A stretch of DNA of 64,000 nt from Candidatus Desulfovibrio intestinavium (GTDB lineage Bacteria > Desulfobacterota > Desulfovibrionia > Desulfovibrionales > Desulfovibrionaceae), in the NCBI GenBank assembly GCA_019118345.1, contig DWZD01000054.1:1-64000 (forward strand), given 5' to 3'. The notes beneath the pieces were generated by a model that had not been told where the DNA came from, ran no database searches, and saw only the letters and a program-made list of their open reading frames with translations. The stretch's first letter is position 1. The number at the start of each line of letters is the position of its first letter. A program made the position numbers and the translations under genes. Shown here piece after piece: positions 27,923 through 36,336 of this stretch.

Positions 27923-29170
27923 TTAGCCCTCCAGCAGTCGTTCGTATACGCGCAAAATGCGCTCGCTGACCTTGTGCCAGTCCCTTTCCGCCAGCACCCA
28001 GGCGCGCCCCTTGTCCGCAAGCCGCCGCCGCAATTCGGGCGACGTCAGCAGCGCCTCCAGCTTTTCCACCAGATCGGGCAGATTGCCGGATTCAAAAACC
28101 AGCCCGGTTTCCCCGTCCCGCACGATCTCGGTCAGGGCCGCCACGTGGGACACCAGAACCGTCTTGCCCATGGCCATGGCCTCCAGCGGCTTCAGGGGCG
28201 GAACGCACTGGCAGACCTTGGCCGGTATGCGGGGAAAGGGCATGATGTCAATGAGCGAGTAATAACGCTTCACATCCTCAAAGGGGACGCGCCCGGTAAA
28301 GATGATGGCCGGGTGGCTCCCGCGCGCCCGATGCAGCGCCTTCAGCCGCTTGAGGTTGTCGGCGCCGTCGCCGACCATGAGCAGCGAGACCGGATGGTTG
28401 CGCCAGTTCAGTTCCAGAACCGCATCCATGAGGCTTTCAAGGCCCTCATACGCCGTGAACGAGCCGATGAAACCCACGACAATGCGCCCCTGCAGGGCAT
28501 ATTTTTCCTGCAGTTCCCGATCGGGAGGCAACGGCGTGAACCGTTCGACGTCCACGGCATTGGGCAATACGGTGATCTTGTCTTCCGGCAGCCCCCCGGC
28601 CACTAGCTCGGCCTTGAGGGCCTCGGAGATGGCAAAGCAGGCGTCCGCCAGCTGGCCGGTTTGCAGTTCCAGCCGCTGCCGGCGCTGATAGGGTTCTGTC
28701 CAGGGAAACCAGGTATTGCGCGCGGCGCTGGAGAAGTGCCACATGCCGCGGTACTCGTAGATGCCCTTTATGCCCGCCCGTCTGGCGGCCAGCATGGCGG
28801 GCAGGCCGGTTTCCATATCCGACGCGGCGTGGATGATGCGCGCCTTGCAGCCTTTGGCCGCCGCGGCGATCAGACGGGAGGCCTGCTCCCGATAGGCTTC
28901 CCCGAATTCGCCCATGCCGACAGGATGGAGCGGCAGCCGGTGATAGGTGACGTTTTCCACCGTGTCGCTGGGCGACACCTCCTGCGGCCCGACCCAGGAG
29001 GCAAGGGGATAACCCGGCTTGGTGAATACGCTGAGACGCACGCCGTGCCGCAGCAGATGACCGGCAATGGCGTGTGATCGTACCCCATAGCCCGACGGGC
29101 TGAGCGGCAGGGATGAGCTGAGCATCATCAGCACTCCCGCATCGTCATGTTGCGCCGACCAGTCAGTCAC
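27923..29170 (-). CDS. Family 4 (GT-B) glycosyltransferase
   Basis: The 415-residue protein has the two Rossmann domains of retaining GT4 enzymes: an N-terminal SPSGYGVRSHAIAGHLLRHG, then VLPNAVDVERFTP, VGFIGSFTAYEGLE and PLKPLEAMAMGKTVLVS with the nucleotide-sugar-binding Glu. The GTG start at 29170 has a strong AAGGAGG seven bases upstream and overlaps the preceding stop by four bases (GTGA). It acts in glycan assembly at the inner face of the membrane. Confidence 0.9.
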   Translation of the reverse strand: MTDWSAQHDDAGVLMMLSSSLPLSPSGYGVRSHAIAGHLLRHGVRLSVFTKPGYPLASWVGPQEVSPSDTVENVTYHRLPLHPVGMGEFGEAYREQASRLIAAAAKGCKARIIHAASDMETGLPAMLAARRAGIKGIYEYRGMWHFSSAARNTWFPWTEPYQRRQRLELQTGQLADACFAISEALKAELVAGGLPEDKITVLPNAVDVERFTPLPPDRELQEKYALQGRIVVGFIGSFTAYEGLESLMDAVLELNWRNHPVSLLMVGDGADNLKRLKALHRARGSHPAIIFTGRVPFEDVKRYYSLIDIMPFPRIPAKVCQCVPPLKPLEAMAMGKTVLVSHVAALTEIVRDGETGLVFESGNLPDLVEKLEALLTSPELRRRLADKGRAWVLAERDWHKVSERILRVYERLLEG

Positions 29171-30042
29171 GGCCGTACCTCCTTGGTGTGCTTAAGCCAG
29201 AACTTGCCGTACAGCTCCAGATAGCGTTTCAGCGAGTCGTTGAGTTGCAGCCAGGCCCGTTGACGCTGCATCAGATACGGTTCCAGCGGAAGGCCGAGAT
29301 GCTCGGGGGCTTCCAGGGCAATCCGCGCTTGCGGGACATGGCGCTGACAGGCAAATTCCGGCACGCGGCCAAAAAGGCGGATGGAGAAATCCAGCGCCCC
29401 GTAACCGCCGATCAGGCTTTCGTCAAAACCGCCCAGCGCAAAGAAGGTTTCCGCCCGTACGGCCATGTTCTCGTCCAGATCCGTCGGCCAAAGGGCAGTG
29501 TCCTCCCGCAGCGCGAAACTGCCCGTGACCTGGCAGGCGCAGTCCTCAAGGCCCGGAACGTGCAGGACGCCCCGCGCGGTCAGGGTTTCGGGATGCGTCC
29601 GAAAGGCCTCGTCGTATGCGGCAAGCAGGCCCGGATGCGCCCTTGCCGCGCCATGCAGGAAAACAATCCGTTCAGCGCTTGCGCAGAGTGCGCCCAGGTT
29701 GAAGGCCGTGTACCAGGGGGCGGCGTCGGCGATCACGAGGTGGATATCCGCATGGCCGTCCGGCAGCCTGGCCGCGCCCATGTCGTCGTCCTGCGGAATG
29801 TCCACCAGGATGCGCTGGAAGGCCAGGCCATCTTGCCGCAGGTCGTCAAAAAGGCCGCAGGGCGATTCCGGACGGACATGGCGACGTATGGCCACGACGC
29901 TGACGGGCGCCGCGCACGCCGGGGAAAGCGACCCCGCCAGCAGCCAGCGGCGCGCGCCATACATGCGTCCGAGCCAGCCATGCCTGCGCATGGCATGTTC
30001 CAGCAAATGCGAAAGCGGGCCGGGGAGAGAGGGTTCGGTCAT
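29167..30042 (-). CDS. Glycosyltransferase family 2-like protein
   Basis: The 291-residue protein has a divergent GT-A fold. The clearest signature is ENMAVRAETFFALGGFDES followed by GGYGALDFSIRLF, which matches the C-terminal part of galactosyl- or chondroitin-polymerase-type transferases. The N-terminal donor-binding part (SVVAIRRHVRPES) is degenerate and a classical DxD is hard to place, so activity is uncertain. ATG at 30042 overlaps the wecC stop by four bases. Confidence 0.65.
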   Translation of the reverse strand: MTEPSLPGPLSHLLEHAMRRHGWLGRMYGARRWLLAGSLSPACAAPVSVVAIRRHVRPESPCGLFDDLRQDGLAFQRILVDIPQDDDMGAARLPDGHADIHLVIADAAPWYTAFNLGALCASAERIVFLHGAARAHPGLLAAYDEAFRTHPETLTARGVLHVPGLEDCACQVTGSFALREDTALWPTDLDENMAVRAETFFALGGFDESLIGGYGALDFSIRLFGRVPEFACQRHVPQARIALEAPEHLGLPLEPYLMQRQRAWLQLNDSLKRYLELYGKFWLKHTKEVRP

Positions 30043-31343
30043 GACTTGTTTCCGTTTCCTTCGGGACAGGCCGGCCGCCGGTTGCGCCACAGGCCGCAGG
30101 CGTCGATGACGGTTTTTCCGGCCAGTGTCTCGGCGTCAATGGCCGCAAAGGCCTTGTGTCCCACCAGGGCCAGAATGATGTCCCCCTGTTGCAGGCAGTC
30201 GGCCAGGGGCATGTGCCGCACATGGGGCTTGCCTTGCAGCGAAGGCGGCAGATGATGAATATGCGGCTCGCAGATGACGAGCGGCATGTTTTTGCCGGCA
30301 AGGGCTTCGGCGATGGACAGGGCCGGGCTTTCGCGCAGGTCGTCGATGTCCGGTTTGAAGGCCAGACCGAGACAGGCCACGGTGGCATGCGGCATGCGGG
30401 CCACGGCCTCCAGCGTCTGGGCGATGATTTTTTCCGGCTTGGCGTCGTTCACTTCCCGCGCGGTGCGGATGAGGCGCGCCGTCTCAGGCGCGGAATCCAC
30501 CAGGAACCAGGGATCGACCGCAATGCAATGTCCCCCCACACCCGCGCCCGGCTGCAGGATGTTGACCCGCGGATGACGGTTGGCAAGCGCGATGACTTCC
30601 CAGACGTCAAGCCCCAGCTCCTTGCAGATGAGCGACAGCTCGTTGGCAAAGGCAATGTTGACGTCCCGGAAGGAATTTTCCGTGAGCTTGATCATTTCCG
30701 CCGTGCGCGAATCCGTGCCCTGCACGTTGCCGCTGACGAATCCGCGGTAAAAGGCCACGCCCATGCGGGTCGATTCCGGATCAATGCCGCCGACGATGCG
30801 ATCGTTTTCCACCAGTTCATGCAGGATGCGTCCGGGCAAAACCCGCTCGGGGCAGTGCGCCACATGCACCGGCGGGGCGTTTTCGGGGCCGTGCCGACCG
30901 ATGCGCAGATCCGGCCGCATGCTCGCCAGCGTTTCCGCCATGCCTTCCGTTGCCCCGACCGGCACCGTGGATTCGAGAATGACAAGGTTGCCGTTGCGCA
31001 ACAGGGGCGCGATGCCGGCGGCGGCGGCGCGCACATGGCGGAGATCCGGCTTGTGCCCCGCCGCAAAGGGCGTGGGGACGCAGATGATGAAAATATCCGC
31101 CTCTCGCGGCCGGGTGTCTGCGGTAAGCTTGCCGGACTGCAGGGCGGATTTTACCATCACGTCAAGCGCCGGTTCGTAAATGACGCATTTGCCCTGCTGC
31201 AAATTCTGAATCAGCACCTCATTGACATCCACCCCATGAACCCGGAAGCCCTTGGTGGCCAGCAGGCTGGCCGTGGGCAGGCCGATATATCCCAGTCCGA
31301 GAATGCAAACGTCAAGCGGATGAGTTGCGCCTTGCGGTATCAT
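30039..31343 (-). CDS. wecC: UDP-N-acetyl-D-mannosamine dehydrogenase (UDP-sugar 6-dehydrogenase family)
   Basis: The enzyme oxidises UDP-ManNAc to UDP-ManNAcA with two NAD. The 434-residue protein has the N-terminal GLGYIGLPTASLLA, the central KLTENSFRDVNIAFANE and the catalytic cysteine loop GAGVGGHCIAVDPWF, followed by the C-terminal GLAFKPDIDDLRESP. ATG at 31343 gives the family N terminus and overlaps the preceding stop by four bases. WecB, encoded farther along the block, supplies the substrate. A UDP-GlcNAc dehydrogenase (WbpA type) is the main alternative. Confidence 0.88.
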   Translation of the reverse strand: MIPQGATHPLDVCILGLGYIGLPTASLLATKGFRVHGVDVNEVLIQNLQQGKCVIYEPALDVMVKSALQSGKLTADTRPREADIFIICVPTPFAAGHKPDLRHVRAAAAGIAPLLRNGNLVILESTVPVGATEGMAETLASMRPDLRIGRHGPENAPPVHVAHCPERVLPGRILHELVENDRIVGGIDPESTRMGVAFYRGFVSGNVQGTDSRTAEMIKLTENSFRDVNIAFANELSLICKELGLDVWEVIALANRHPRVNILQPGAGVGGHCIAVDPWFLVDSAPETARLIRTAREVNDAKPEKIIAQTLEAVARMPHATVACLGLAFKPDIDDLRESPALSIAEALAGKNMPLVICEPHIHHLPPSLQGKPHVRHMPLADCLQQGDIILALVGHKAFAAIDAETLAGKTVIDACGLWRNRRPACPEGNGNKS

Positions 31344-33355
31344 TTTGAGCCTTTCTGAACAGCCGGAGGCTGTTTTTTCAGTTTGATCTTGCTGAAGAAA
31401 TATTCGCAGAATTGGGGATATGCCATGCACGCGTCGTCAAGCAGCCGCTTGTCGTCCTCTTCCATGTAGATTTCCAGAAAATCGCACAAGACCCCGTTGG
31501 CAAGGTTGGCCAGCGGCAAAAAATACCGATTCTGAAAATGCTCATTGACCACATGGTAAGTTTCCAGCTCTGCCATGCCGAACGTGCGCCGATGCTTCAG
31601 GCGGTCAATGAAGGAATACCTGTAAAGCGATGTGCTGTGCCGGCGGTATGCGGACATGATGCCGGGCAGGAAGCCGATTTTGCCCAGCTCGGCATGGAGC
31701 AGATGCCAATACCAGTCTCCCGGGCAGAGATCCTCGCGGAACCAGTCGGGGATGCCGTCCCTGAAGCGCCATTTGTAGACGACGGAATTGGTCTGGATCA
31801 TGTTGCCCTTCAACAGATCCGAAAGATAATACTCTTCGCGCATGCCGCGCGGCAGCATGTCGCGCGGGGGAAAAACCCCCGGCTCCCGTCCGTCTTCAAA
31901 GACGACCAGCACAGGATGGAAACAAAGGCTGCAACGCGGATGCGCCGTCAGGAAGTTCACCTGTTTCTGCAGCTTGTCCGGATCAAGGAAATAGTCGTCC
32001 CCGTCGCACAGCGCGGCATATTCGCTTTTGCAGCGAGCAAACAGGCTGTAAACGTTGCGATACGCCCGATGATAATTGTCAAGAAGGACGGGACGAATGG
32101 AGGGATATTCCCGGGCATAGCGCTCGACAATGTGCGGCGTTTCATCCGTCGAATAATGATCCAGCACCAGATGGCGTACCGGGAAATCCGTTTTCTGGGC
32201 CAGCACGCTCTCGATGCACTGGCCGATGTATTTTTCATGGTTGCGCGTCATGGTCAGGACAGTGAGCGTGGGCCGGGGGGCAGCCTCCTCAAGGCGCTCG
32301 AAGACAGCCCCTTCCGCTTCGGCCAGAGCGCCTGCCAGGGCGTGCTGATCCTCGGAGAGCAGATGGCGGTCGTTGACAAGGCGCTGGAGCAGAATCCTCC
32401 GCTCGGCAGGCGGCAAGGCGGCGGCAAAGGCCTGCAGGCGTTCGGGCCGTAGCGGCGTTGCCGCCGTCGTTTCCGGAACGGTGCCGTACCAGTCGGGGGC
32501 GTCCAGGGCATGGGCGGGGAGGCCGAAAAGCTGTTCCAGCCGTTCCTGATCCTCACGGCCCCTTTCCAGCAAAGCCTGCCGGCAGGTCAGCGGGGAAAGC
32601 GGCTCAGGCTCCCAGTCCCGCTCCACGGCCTGCAGGGCCGTCATGTAGGCCGCGCTGTCCAGACGGGGCCAGTCGTTGTGCCGCACCTGCCGGGCTTCCA
32701 GCAGGCGCATGGCCGTGACGGTATTGGTAAAGCCGTAAAAAGCCAATGGCGCGACCGGCTGGGGCGCTTTCTCAATGCCGAGAGCCGTGAAAACCCTTTG
32801 GCAGACATGGGCAATGCCCTGTGTCGTGATCCTGTCCTCCAGAACGGGCATCAGGCTAACGTGATCCCCGCCCCACACCGTTTGTGCGTGCTCGACGAGT
32901 TGCGACGCGCCACAGGCCTGTTCCAGGTATTGGGCAGCCAAGGCGGCATCCACGCCCCATGGCGTCGCCTGCCACCAGGACTCGGCGTTCAGGCCCGGTT
33001 TGCCCATGAGGAAGAGCACATGTACACCATGCTGTTGCGCAGACAGATTGTTTTGCAAGAAGGCAAAGAAATTGGTTTGAATGCGCACGGTTGAACTCTG
33101 CCCCAAGAAAAGAACGCTGCGTTCGGCATCAAGGCAGGCCTGAACGGCAGCCAGCTTTTGCGTCAGAGCCGGTGAGGGCGCATCGGGGGAAGCATGCCAA
33201 AAGGCATCGTGAAATGGGCGGGAATCAGCTTTCTTGCTGTCAAACGGCGCCAGGTCGATGCCGTGGGCGGCGAGCAGCTGCCGGTTGGCGCGCATGGTGG
33301 CGGCAAGCCACACATTGCTGATGCTGAGGTTGATGAGCAGGTAGATATTGGCCAC
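31340..33355 (-). CDS. Large protein with C-terminal family 2 glycosyltransferase domain
   Basis: This is the first gene of the block; its product has 671 residues. The N-terminal 350 residues (ANIYLLINLSISNVWLAATM, SVLFLGQSSTVRI) match no family I know. From about residue 400 a GT-A domain follows with LTVLTMTRNHEKYIGQCIES, LVLDHYSTDETP and the metal motif ALCDGDDYF, then CPGDWYWHLLHAELG. I chose the GTG at 33355, preceded by GAGGCGG, because the frame farther upstream is Arg-rich junk without a ribosome site. The start is therefore moderately certain. Confidence 0.78.
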   Translation of the reverse strand: MANIYLLINLSISNVWLAATMRANRQLLAAHGIDLAPFDSKKADSRPFHDAFWHASPDAPSPALTQKLAAVQACLDAERSVLFLGQSSTVRIQTNFFAFLQNNLSAQQHGVHVLFLMGKPGLNAESWWQATPWGVDAALAAQYLEQACGASQLVEHAQTVWGGDHVSLMPVLEDRITTQGIAHVCQRVFTALGIEKAPQPVAPLAFYGFTNTVTAMRLLEARQVRHNDWPRLDSAAYMTALQAVERDWEPEPLSPLTCRQALLERGREDQERLEQLFGLPAHALDAPDWYGTVPETTAATPLRPERLQAFAAALPPAERRILLQRLVNDRHLLSEDQHALAGALAEAEGAVFERLEEAAPRPTLTVLTMTRNHEKYIGQCIESVLAQKTDFPVRHLVLDHYSTDETPHIVERYAREYPSIRPVLLDNYHRAYRNVYSLFARCKSEYAALCDGDDYFLDPDKLQKQVNFLTAHPRCSLCFHPVLVVFEDGREPGVFPPRDMLPRGMREEYYLSDLLKGNMIQTNSVVYKWRFRDGIPDWFREDLCPGDWYWHLLHAELGKIGFLPGIMSAYRRHSTSLYRYSFIDRLKHRRTFGMAELETYHVVNEHFQNRYFLPLANLANGVLCDFLEIYMEEDDKRLLDDACMAYPQFCEYFFSKIKLKKQPPAVQKGSK

Positions 33356-34085
33356 TGTCCGCCTCGGATAGGAGCTGGAATTTGCAGGAAAAAAACGTGT
33401 ACCTGTCGCAAGCTGCCGGGGGCTTGCCCATGCCGGTCGCAGCGCCGACGGCTGCCCCGTCCTGCTCCAGACAGGGCGCTGCGCGCAGGAAATGTCCGCC
33501 CGTCCCCCGGGCAGGACAGGCCGGCAGCGCATTGCTGCGCCCGCGTCACCATTCTTTTCGGTCAACGGACGAAAAGTTATAGCCCGCGCGCAGCCCCGGA
33601 TGTTTCCACGGTCGTCGGCCCGGATCAGCTGGCGGACGCGCCCTGCCTGGCGGCGCTTGGCACGAAGCCGGAACAGGCGGCATGCAACGCCGGTATCCCT
33701 GTCATTTTCCTTCACTTGGGCTGGCAAACAAGCCTTATTATCCTAACCATCTCGCCCGTGGTTTGGCAAGGATTGCCGTCGGAATAAAATAATCCGGCCC
33801 CGTGTCGCCAGCCGAGGAGGTCGCCGTGCCGGGAGGCAGGCGGCTGTACGGCACAGCAAAAGGCCCTCTGCAAAAGCAAGAACGCTTTTCCGGTCAAGAA
33901 AAACGCCGCAGCATCCGGATCCGCCGCGCGTCCCGTCATCATCGGATCCGGCAACGCGCATGACGCCGAACCGTCCTGTCAGCCCGTTTTCCCCGAAGCC
34001 TGCAGCGTAGCAGGCGTGCGACGCCCCGACGGGCCACGCGACCGATCCGCGACCCGGTAACGTGTGCGGAAAGGGAGAGAGGAAC
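33356..34085 (-). promoter_or_regulatory. Gap upstream of the glycan block with a candidate promoter and long leader
   Basis: No convincing gene lies in this stretch. On the minus strand TTGCCA (33769-33764) and TAGGAT (33745-33740) have 18-base spacing, followed by an AT-rich patch, and could start transcription of the whole 23-kb block. The leader would then be about 375 bases. I looked for a JUMPStart/ops element (GGCGGTAG) and did not find one. The part from 33790 to 34085 shows short inverted repeats only. Confidence 0.35.
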
Positions 34086-34124
34086 GGGGAGGCAAACCCT
34101 TTGTGGCAACGGGTTGGCCTCCCC
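34086..34124 (-). terminator. Hairpin after purN
   Basis: The arms GGGGAGGCAAACCC (34086-34099) and GGGTTGGCCTCCCC (34111-34124) pair with one mismatch around an 11-nt loop, 24 bases after the purN stop on the minus strand. A T-rich run lies between the stop and the stem, not after it. It resembles the hairpins at 1-47 and 10211-10250. Confidence 0.55.
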
Positions 34125-34147
34125 GAAAAGAACAAAAAATCAGCCCG

Positions 34148-34822
34148 TTAAAAACCTTCTTCAAGGGGGGGCCAGACGAGCCAGGGGCCGTCGGGGGCCT
34201 GCTTGCCCTTGGGGGAAGGGGCGAGGTGGACGTGGCGGCCGCGCACGGTGAGGCGTTCTTCGGCCAGCCATTGCAGGGCCTGGGGATAGATGCGGTGTTC
34301 AAGGGCGTGGATGCGTTGCATGAGGCTGTCCTCGTCCTCGCCGGCGTTGACGGGCACGGCGGCCTGAATGATGACCGGGCCGCTGTCCACCTTTTCCTCG
34401 ACGAAGTGCACGGTGCAGCCGCTGAGCTTCACGCCGTAGGCAAGGGCGTCCGCGCCGCCGTGGACGCCGGGGAAGCTGGGCAGGAGGGCGGGATGGATAT
34501 TGATGACGCGCCCGGCAAAGGCCGAGAGGAATTCGGCGGAAAGCAGGCGCATGTAGCCGGCGAGGACAATGAGTTCGGCCCCGCTTTCGCGGATGTGCCG
34601 GACAAGTTCGCGGTCAAAGCTCAGGCGGTCGGGGAAGGCGGTGTGATCAAGGGCGCAGCAGGGGATGCCCGCGGCCTGCGCCCGGGCAAAAACGCCCGCG
34701 CCGGGGCGGTTGCCCGCCACAAGGCGGATGTCCACATCCAGCAGGCCGGCACGCCGCTTGTCGATGAAGGCTTGGGCATTGGTTCCGTTGCCTGAGGCCA
34801 GAATGGCGATTTTCAGGGGCAT
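34148..34822 (-). CDS. purN: Phosphoribosylglycinamide formyltransferase
   Basis: PurN transfers a formyl group from 10-formyl-tetrahydrofolate to GAR in purine synthesis. The 224-residue protein has the phosphate loop ASGNGTNAQAF (residues 9-19) and the catalytic set Asn108, His110 (INIHPALLPSFPG) and Asp146 (KVDSGPVI), in the same spacing as E. coli PurN. A 15-20 residue tail (PDGPWLVWPPLEEGF) extends the usual length. ATG at 34822 has GAGG upstream and is two bases after the CobA-HemD stop, so the pepA-cobA/hemD-purN genes form one transcript. Confidence 0.96.
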   Translation of the reverse strand: MPLKIAILASGNGTNAQAFIDKRRAGLLDVDIRLVAGNRPGAGVFARAQAAGIPCCALDHTAFPDRLSFDRELVRHIRESGAELIVLAGYMRLLSAEFLSAFAGRVINIHPALLPSFPGVHGGADALAYGVKLSGCTVHFVEEKVDSGPVIIQAAVPVNAGEDEDSLMQRIHALEHRIYPQALQWLAEERLTVRGRHVHLAPSPKGKQAPDGPWLVWPPLEEGF

Positions 34823-34824
34823 GC

Positions 34825-36336
34825 TTACCTCGAATAGTGGTTGACCAGCGCCTGCACAAGGGCGGGAATGGTGTATTCCTCGGGCATGATGTGGCAGGGC
34901 AGGCCGTGGTCGGTCAGGGTTTTGGCCGTGACCGGGCCGATGGCGGCCAGGCGCACAGCGGGATGGGCGCGCAGGCTTTCGGCCGGAATGAGGGAGAGGA
35001 AGTTCTCCACGGTGGAGGAGGAGCCGAAAGTGACGCAGTCCAGCGTCCCCTCGGCCATGCGCGTGAGCACCTCCTCCTTGCGGGTCGCGGCGGGGACGGT
35101 TTCATAGGCCGCAATCACGTCCACGATGGCGCCCGCCTTGCGCAGTTCGTCGGGCAGGACTTCGCGGGCCTTGGCGGCGCGGGGCAGGAGCATGCGTACG
35201 CCTGAGACGTTGCCCCGGGCCAGCAGGCCTTCGATGACGCCTTCGGCCACATAGCGTTCGGGGATGAAATCGGGACAAATGCCGCGCGCCCGCAGGGCGT
35301 CAGCCGTGGCCGGGCCGATGGCGGCCACGCGGCAGGCGCCGAGGGCGCGGCTGTCCCTGCCGGCGGCCTCGAGGCGGTTCCAGAACCAGCGCACGCCGTT
35401 GACCGAGGTGAAGATGCACCAGCCGTAGTCGGACAGGCGGGCGATGGCGGCATCCAGTTCACGGTAATCGGGCAGGGGCGAGATTTCGATGGTGGGGCAC
35501 TGGATGACCTCCGCACCGAGATCGGCGAGGGATTGGGCCAGCCCGCTGGCCTGTTCGCGGGCGCGGGTGACGACCACGCTGCGGCCGAAGAGCGGGCGCT
35601 GCTCAAACCAGCCGAGCTGGTCATGCAGGGCGCAGACCTTGCCCACCACGATGACCGAGGGATTGCTGAAGCGCTGGTTGACGGCGTCCAGCGGCAGTTT
35701 TTCGAGGGTGGACACAAGGCTGCGCTGGGCCGGGGTGGTGCCGCGATAGACAAGGGCGGCGGGCGTATCCGGGGCCATGCCGGCGGCCAGCAGGTTGCGG
35801 GCGATGTCGGGCAGGTTCTTCATGCCCATGACAAAGACGAGGGTGGAGGCGCTGGCGGCCAGGGCCGGCCAGTTGTGGACGGAGCCGGGCTTGTCCGGGT
35901 TTTCGTGACCGGTGATGATGGTCACGGAGCTGGCGAAGTTGCGGTGGGTGAGGGGAATGCCCGCGTAAGCCGGGGCGGCGATGGTGCTGCTGATGCCGGG
36001 CACTTCCTCAAAGGGGATGCCCGCGGCGAGCAGTTCCTCGGCCTCTTCGCCGCCGCGTCCGAAGATATAGGGATCGCCGCCCTTGAGGCGGGCCACGATC
36101 CTGCCTTCGCGGGCCTTGTCCACAAGGAGCTGATTGATCTTGTCCTGCGGCAGGGCGTGATCGCCGGCCACCTTGCCCACATAGATCAATTCCGCGTCCT
36201 TGCGGGCATGGGCCAGCAGGGCGTCATTGGCCAGCGCGTCATACACGACCACATCGGCGGCGGCAAGGCAGTCGCGGCCCCTGAGGGTGAACAGGCCGGG
36301 ATCGCCGGGGCCTGCGCCGATCAGATAGACTTTCAT
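34825..36336 (-). CDS. cobA-hemD: Fused uroporphyrinogen-III C-methyltransferase / uroporphyrinogen-III synthase
   Basis: The 503-residue bifunctional protein closes hydroxymethylbilane to uroporphyrinogen III and methylates it at C2 and C7 to precorrin-2, the entry to sirohaem, haem (via the alternative route) and cobalamin. Residues 1-245 are the SUMT domain (GAGPGDPGLFTLRG, RLKGGDPYIFGRGGEE, GISS, PLTHR). Residues about 250-503 are HemD-like (VVVTRAREQASGLAQ, FTSVNGVRWFW, TFGSSSTVENF, AIGPVTAKTL). This fusion is typical of Desulfovibrio and relatives. The ATG directly abuts the pepA stop (TAGATG). Confidence 0.96.
   Translation of the reverse strand: MKVYLIGAGPGDPGLFTLRGRDCLAAADVVVYDALANDALLAHARKDAELIYVGKVAGDHALPQDKINQLLVDKAREGRIVARLKGGDPYIFGRGGEEAEELLAAGIPFEEVPGISSTIAAPAYAGIPLTHRNFASSVTIITGHENPDKPGSVHNWPALAASASTLVFVMGMKNLPDIARNLLAAGMAPDTPAALVYRGTTPAQRSLVSTLEKLPLDAVNQRFSNPSVIVVGKVCALHDQLGWFEQRPLFGRSVVVTRAREQASGLAQSLADLGAEVIQCPTIEISPLPDYRELDAAIARLSDYGWCIFTSVNGVRWFWNRLEAAGRDSRALGACRVAAIGPATADALRARGICPDFIPERYVAEGVIEGLLARGNVSGVRMLLPRAAKAREVLPDELRKAGAIVDVIAAYETVPAATRKEEVLTRMAEGTLDCVTFGSSSTVENFLSLIPAESLRAHPAVRLAAIGPVTAKTLTDHGLPCHIMPEEYTIPALVQALVNHYSR

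Noticed and set aside
10299..33355. Prophage or integrative element
   Set aside because: No integrase, transposase, structural phage genes, tRNA or flanking direct repeats are visible; all genes fit glycan metabolism.
31340..33727. Start of the first glycan-block gene at 33727
   Set aside because: The extra 124 codons are Arg-rich and unlike a protein, and the promoter candidate lies just beyond; GTG at 33355 has a ribosome site.
33356..33770. JUMPStart/ops element for the glycan block
   Set aside because: No GGCGGTAG or close variant was found on the minus strand.
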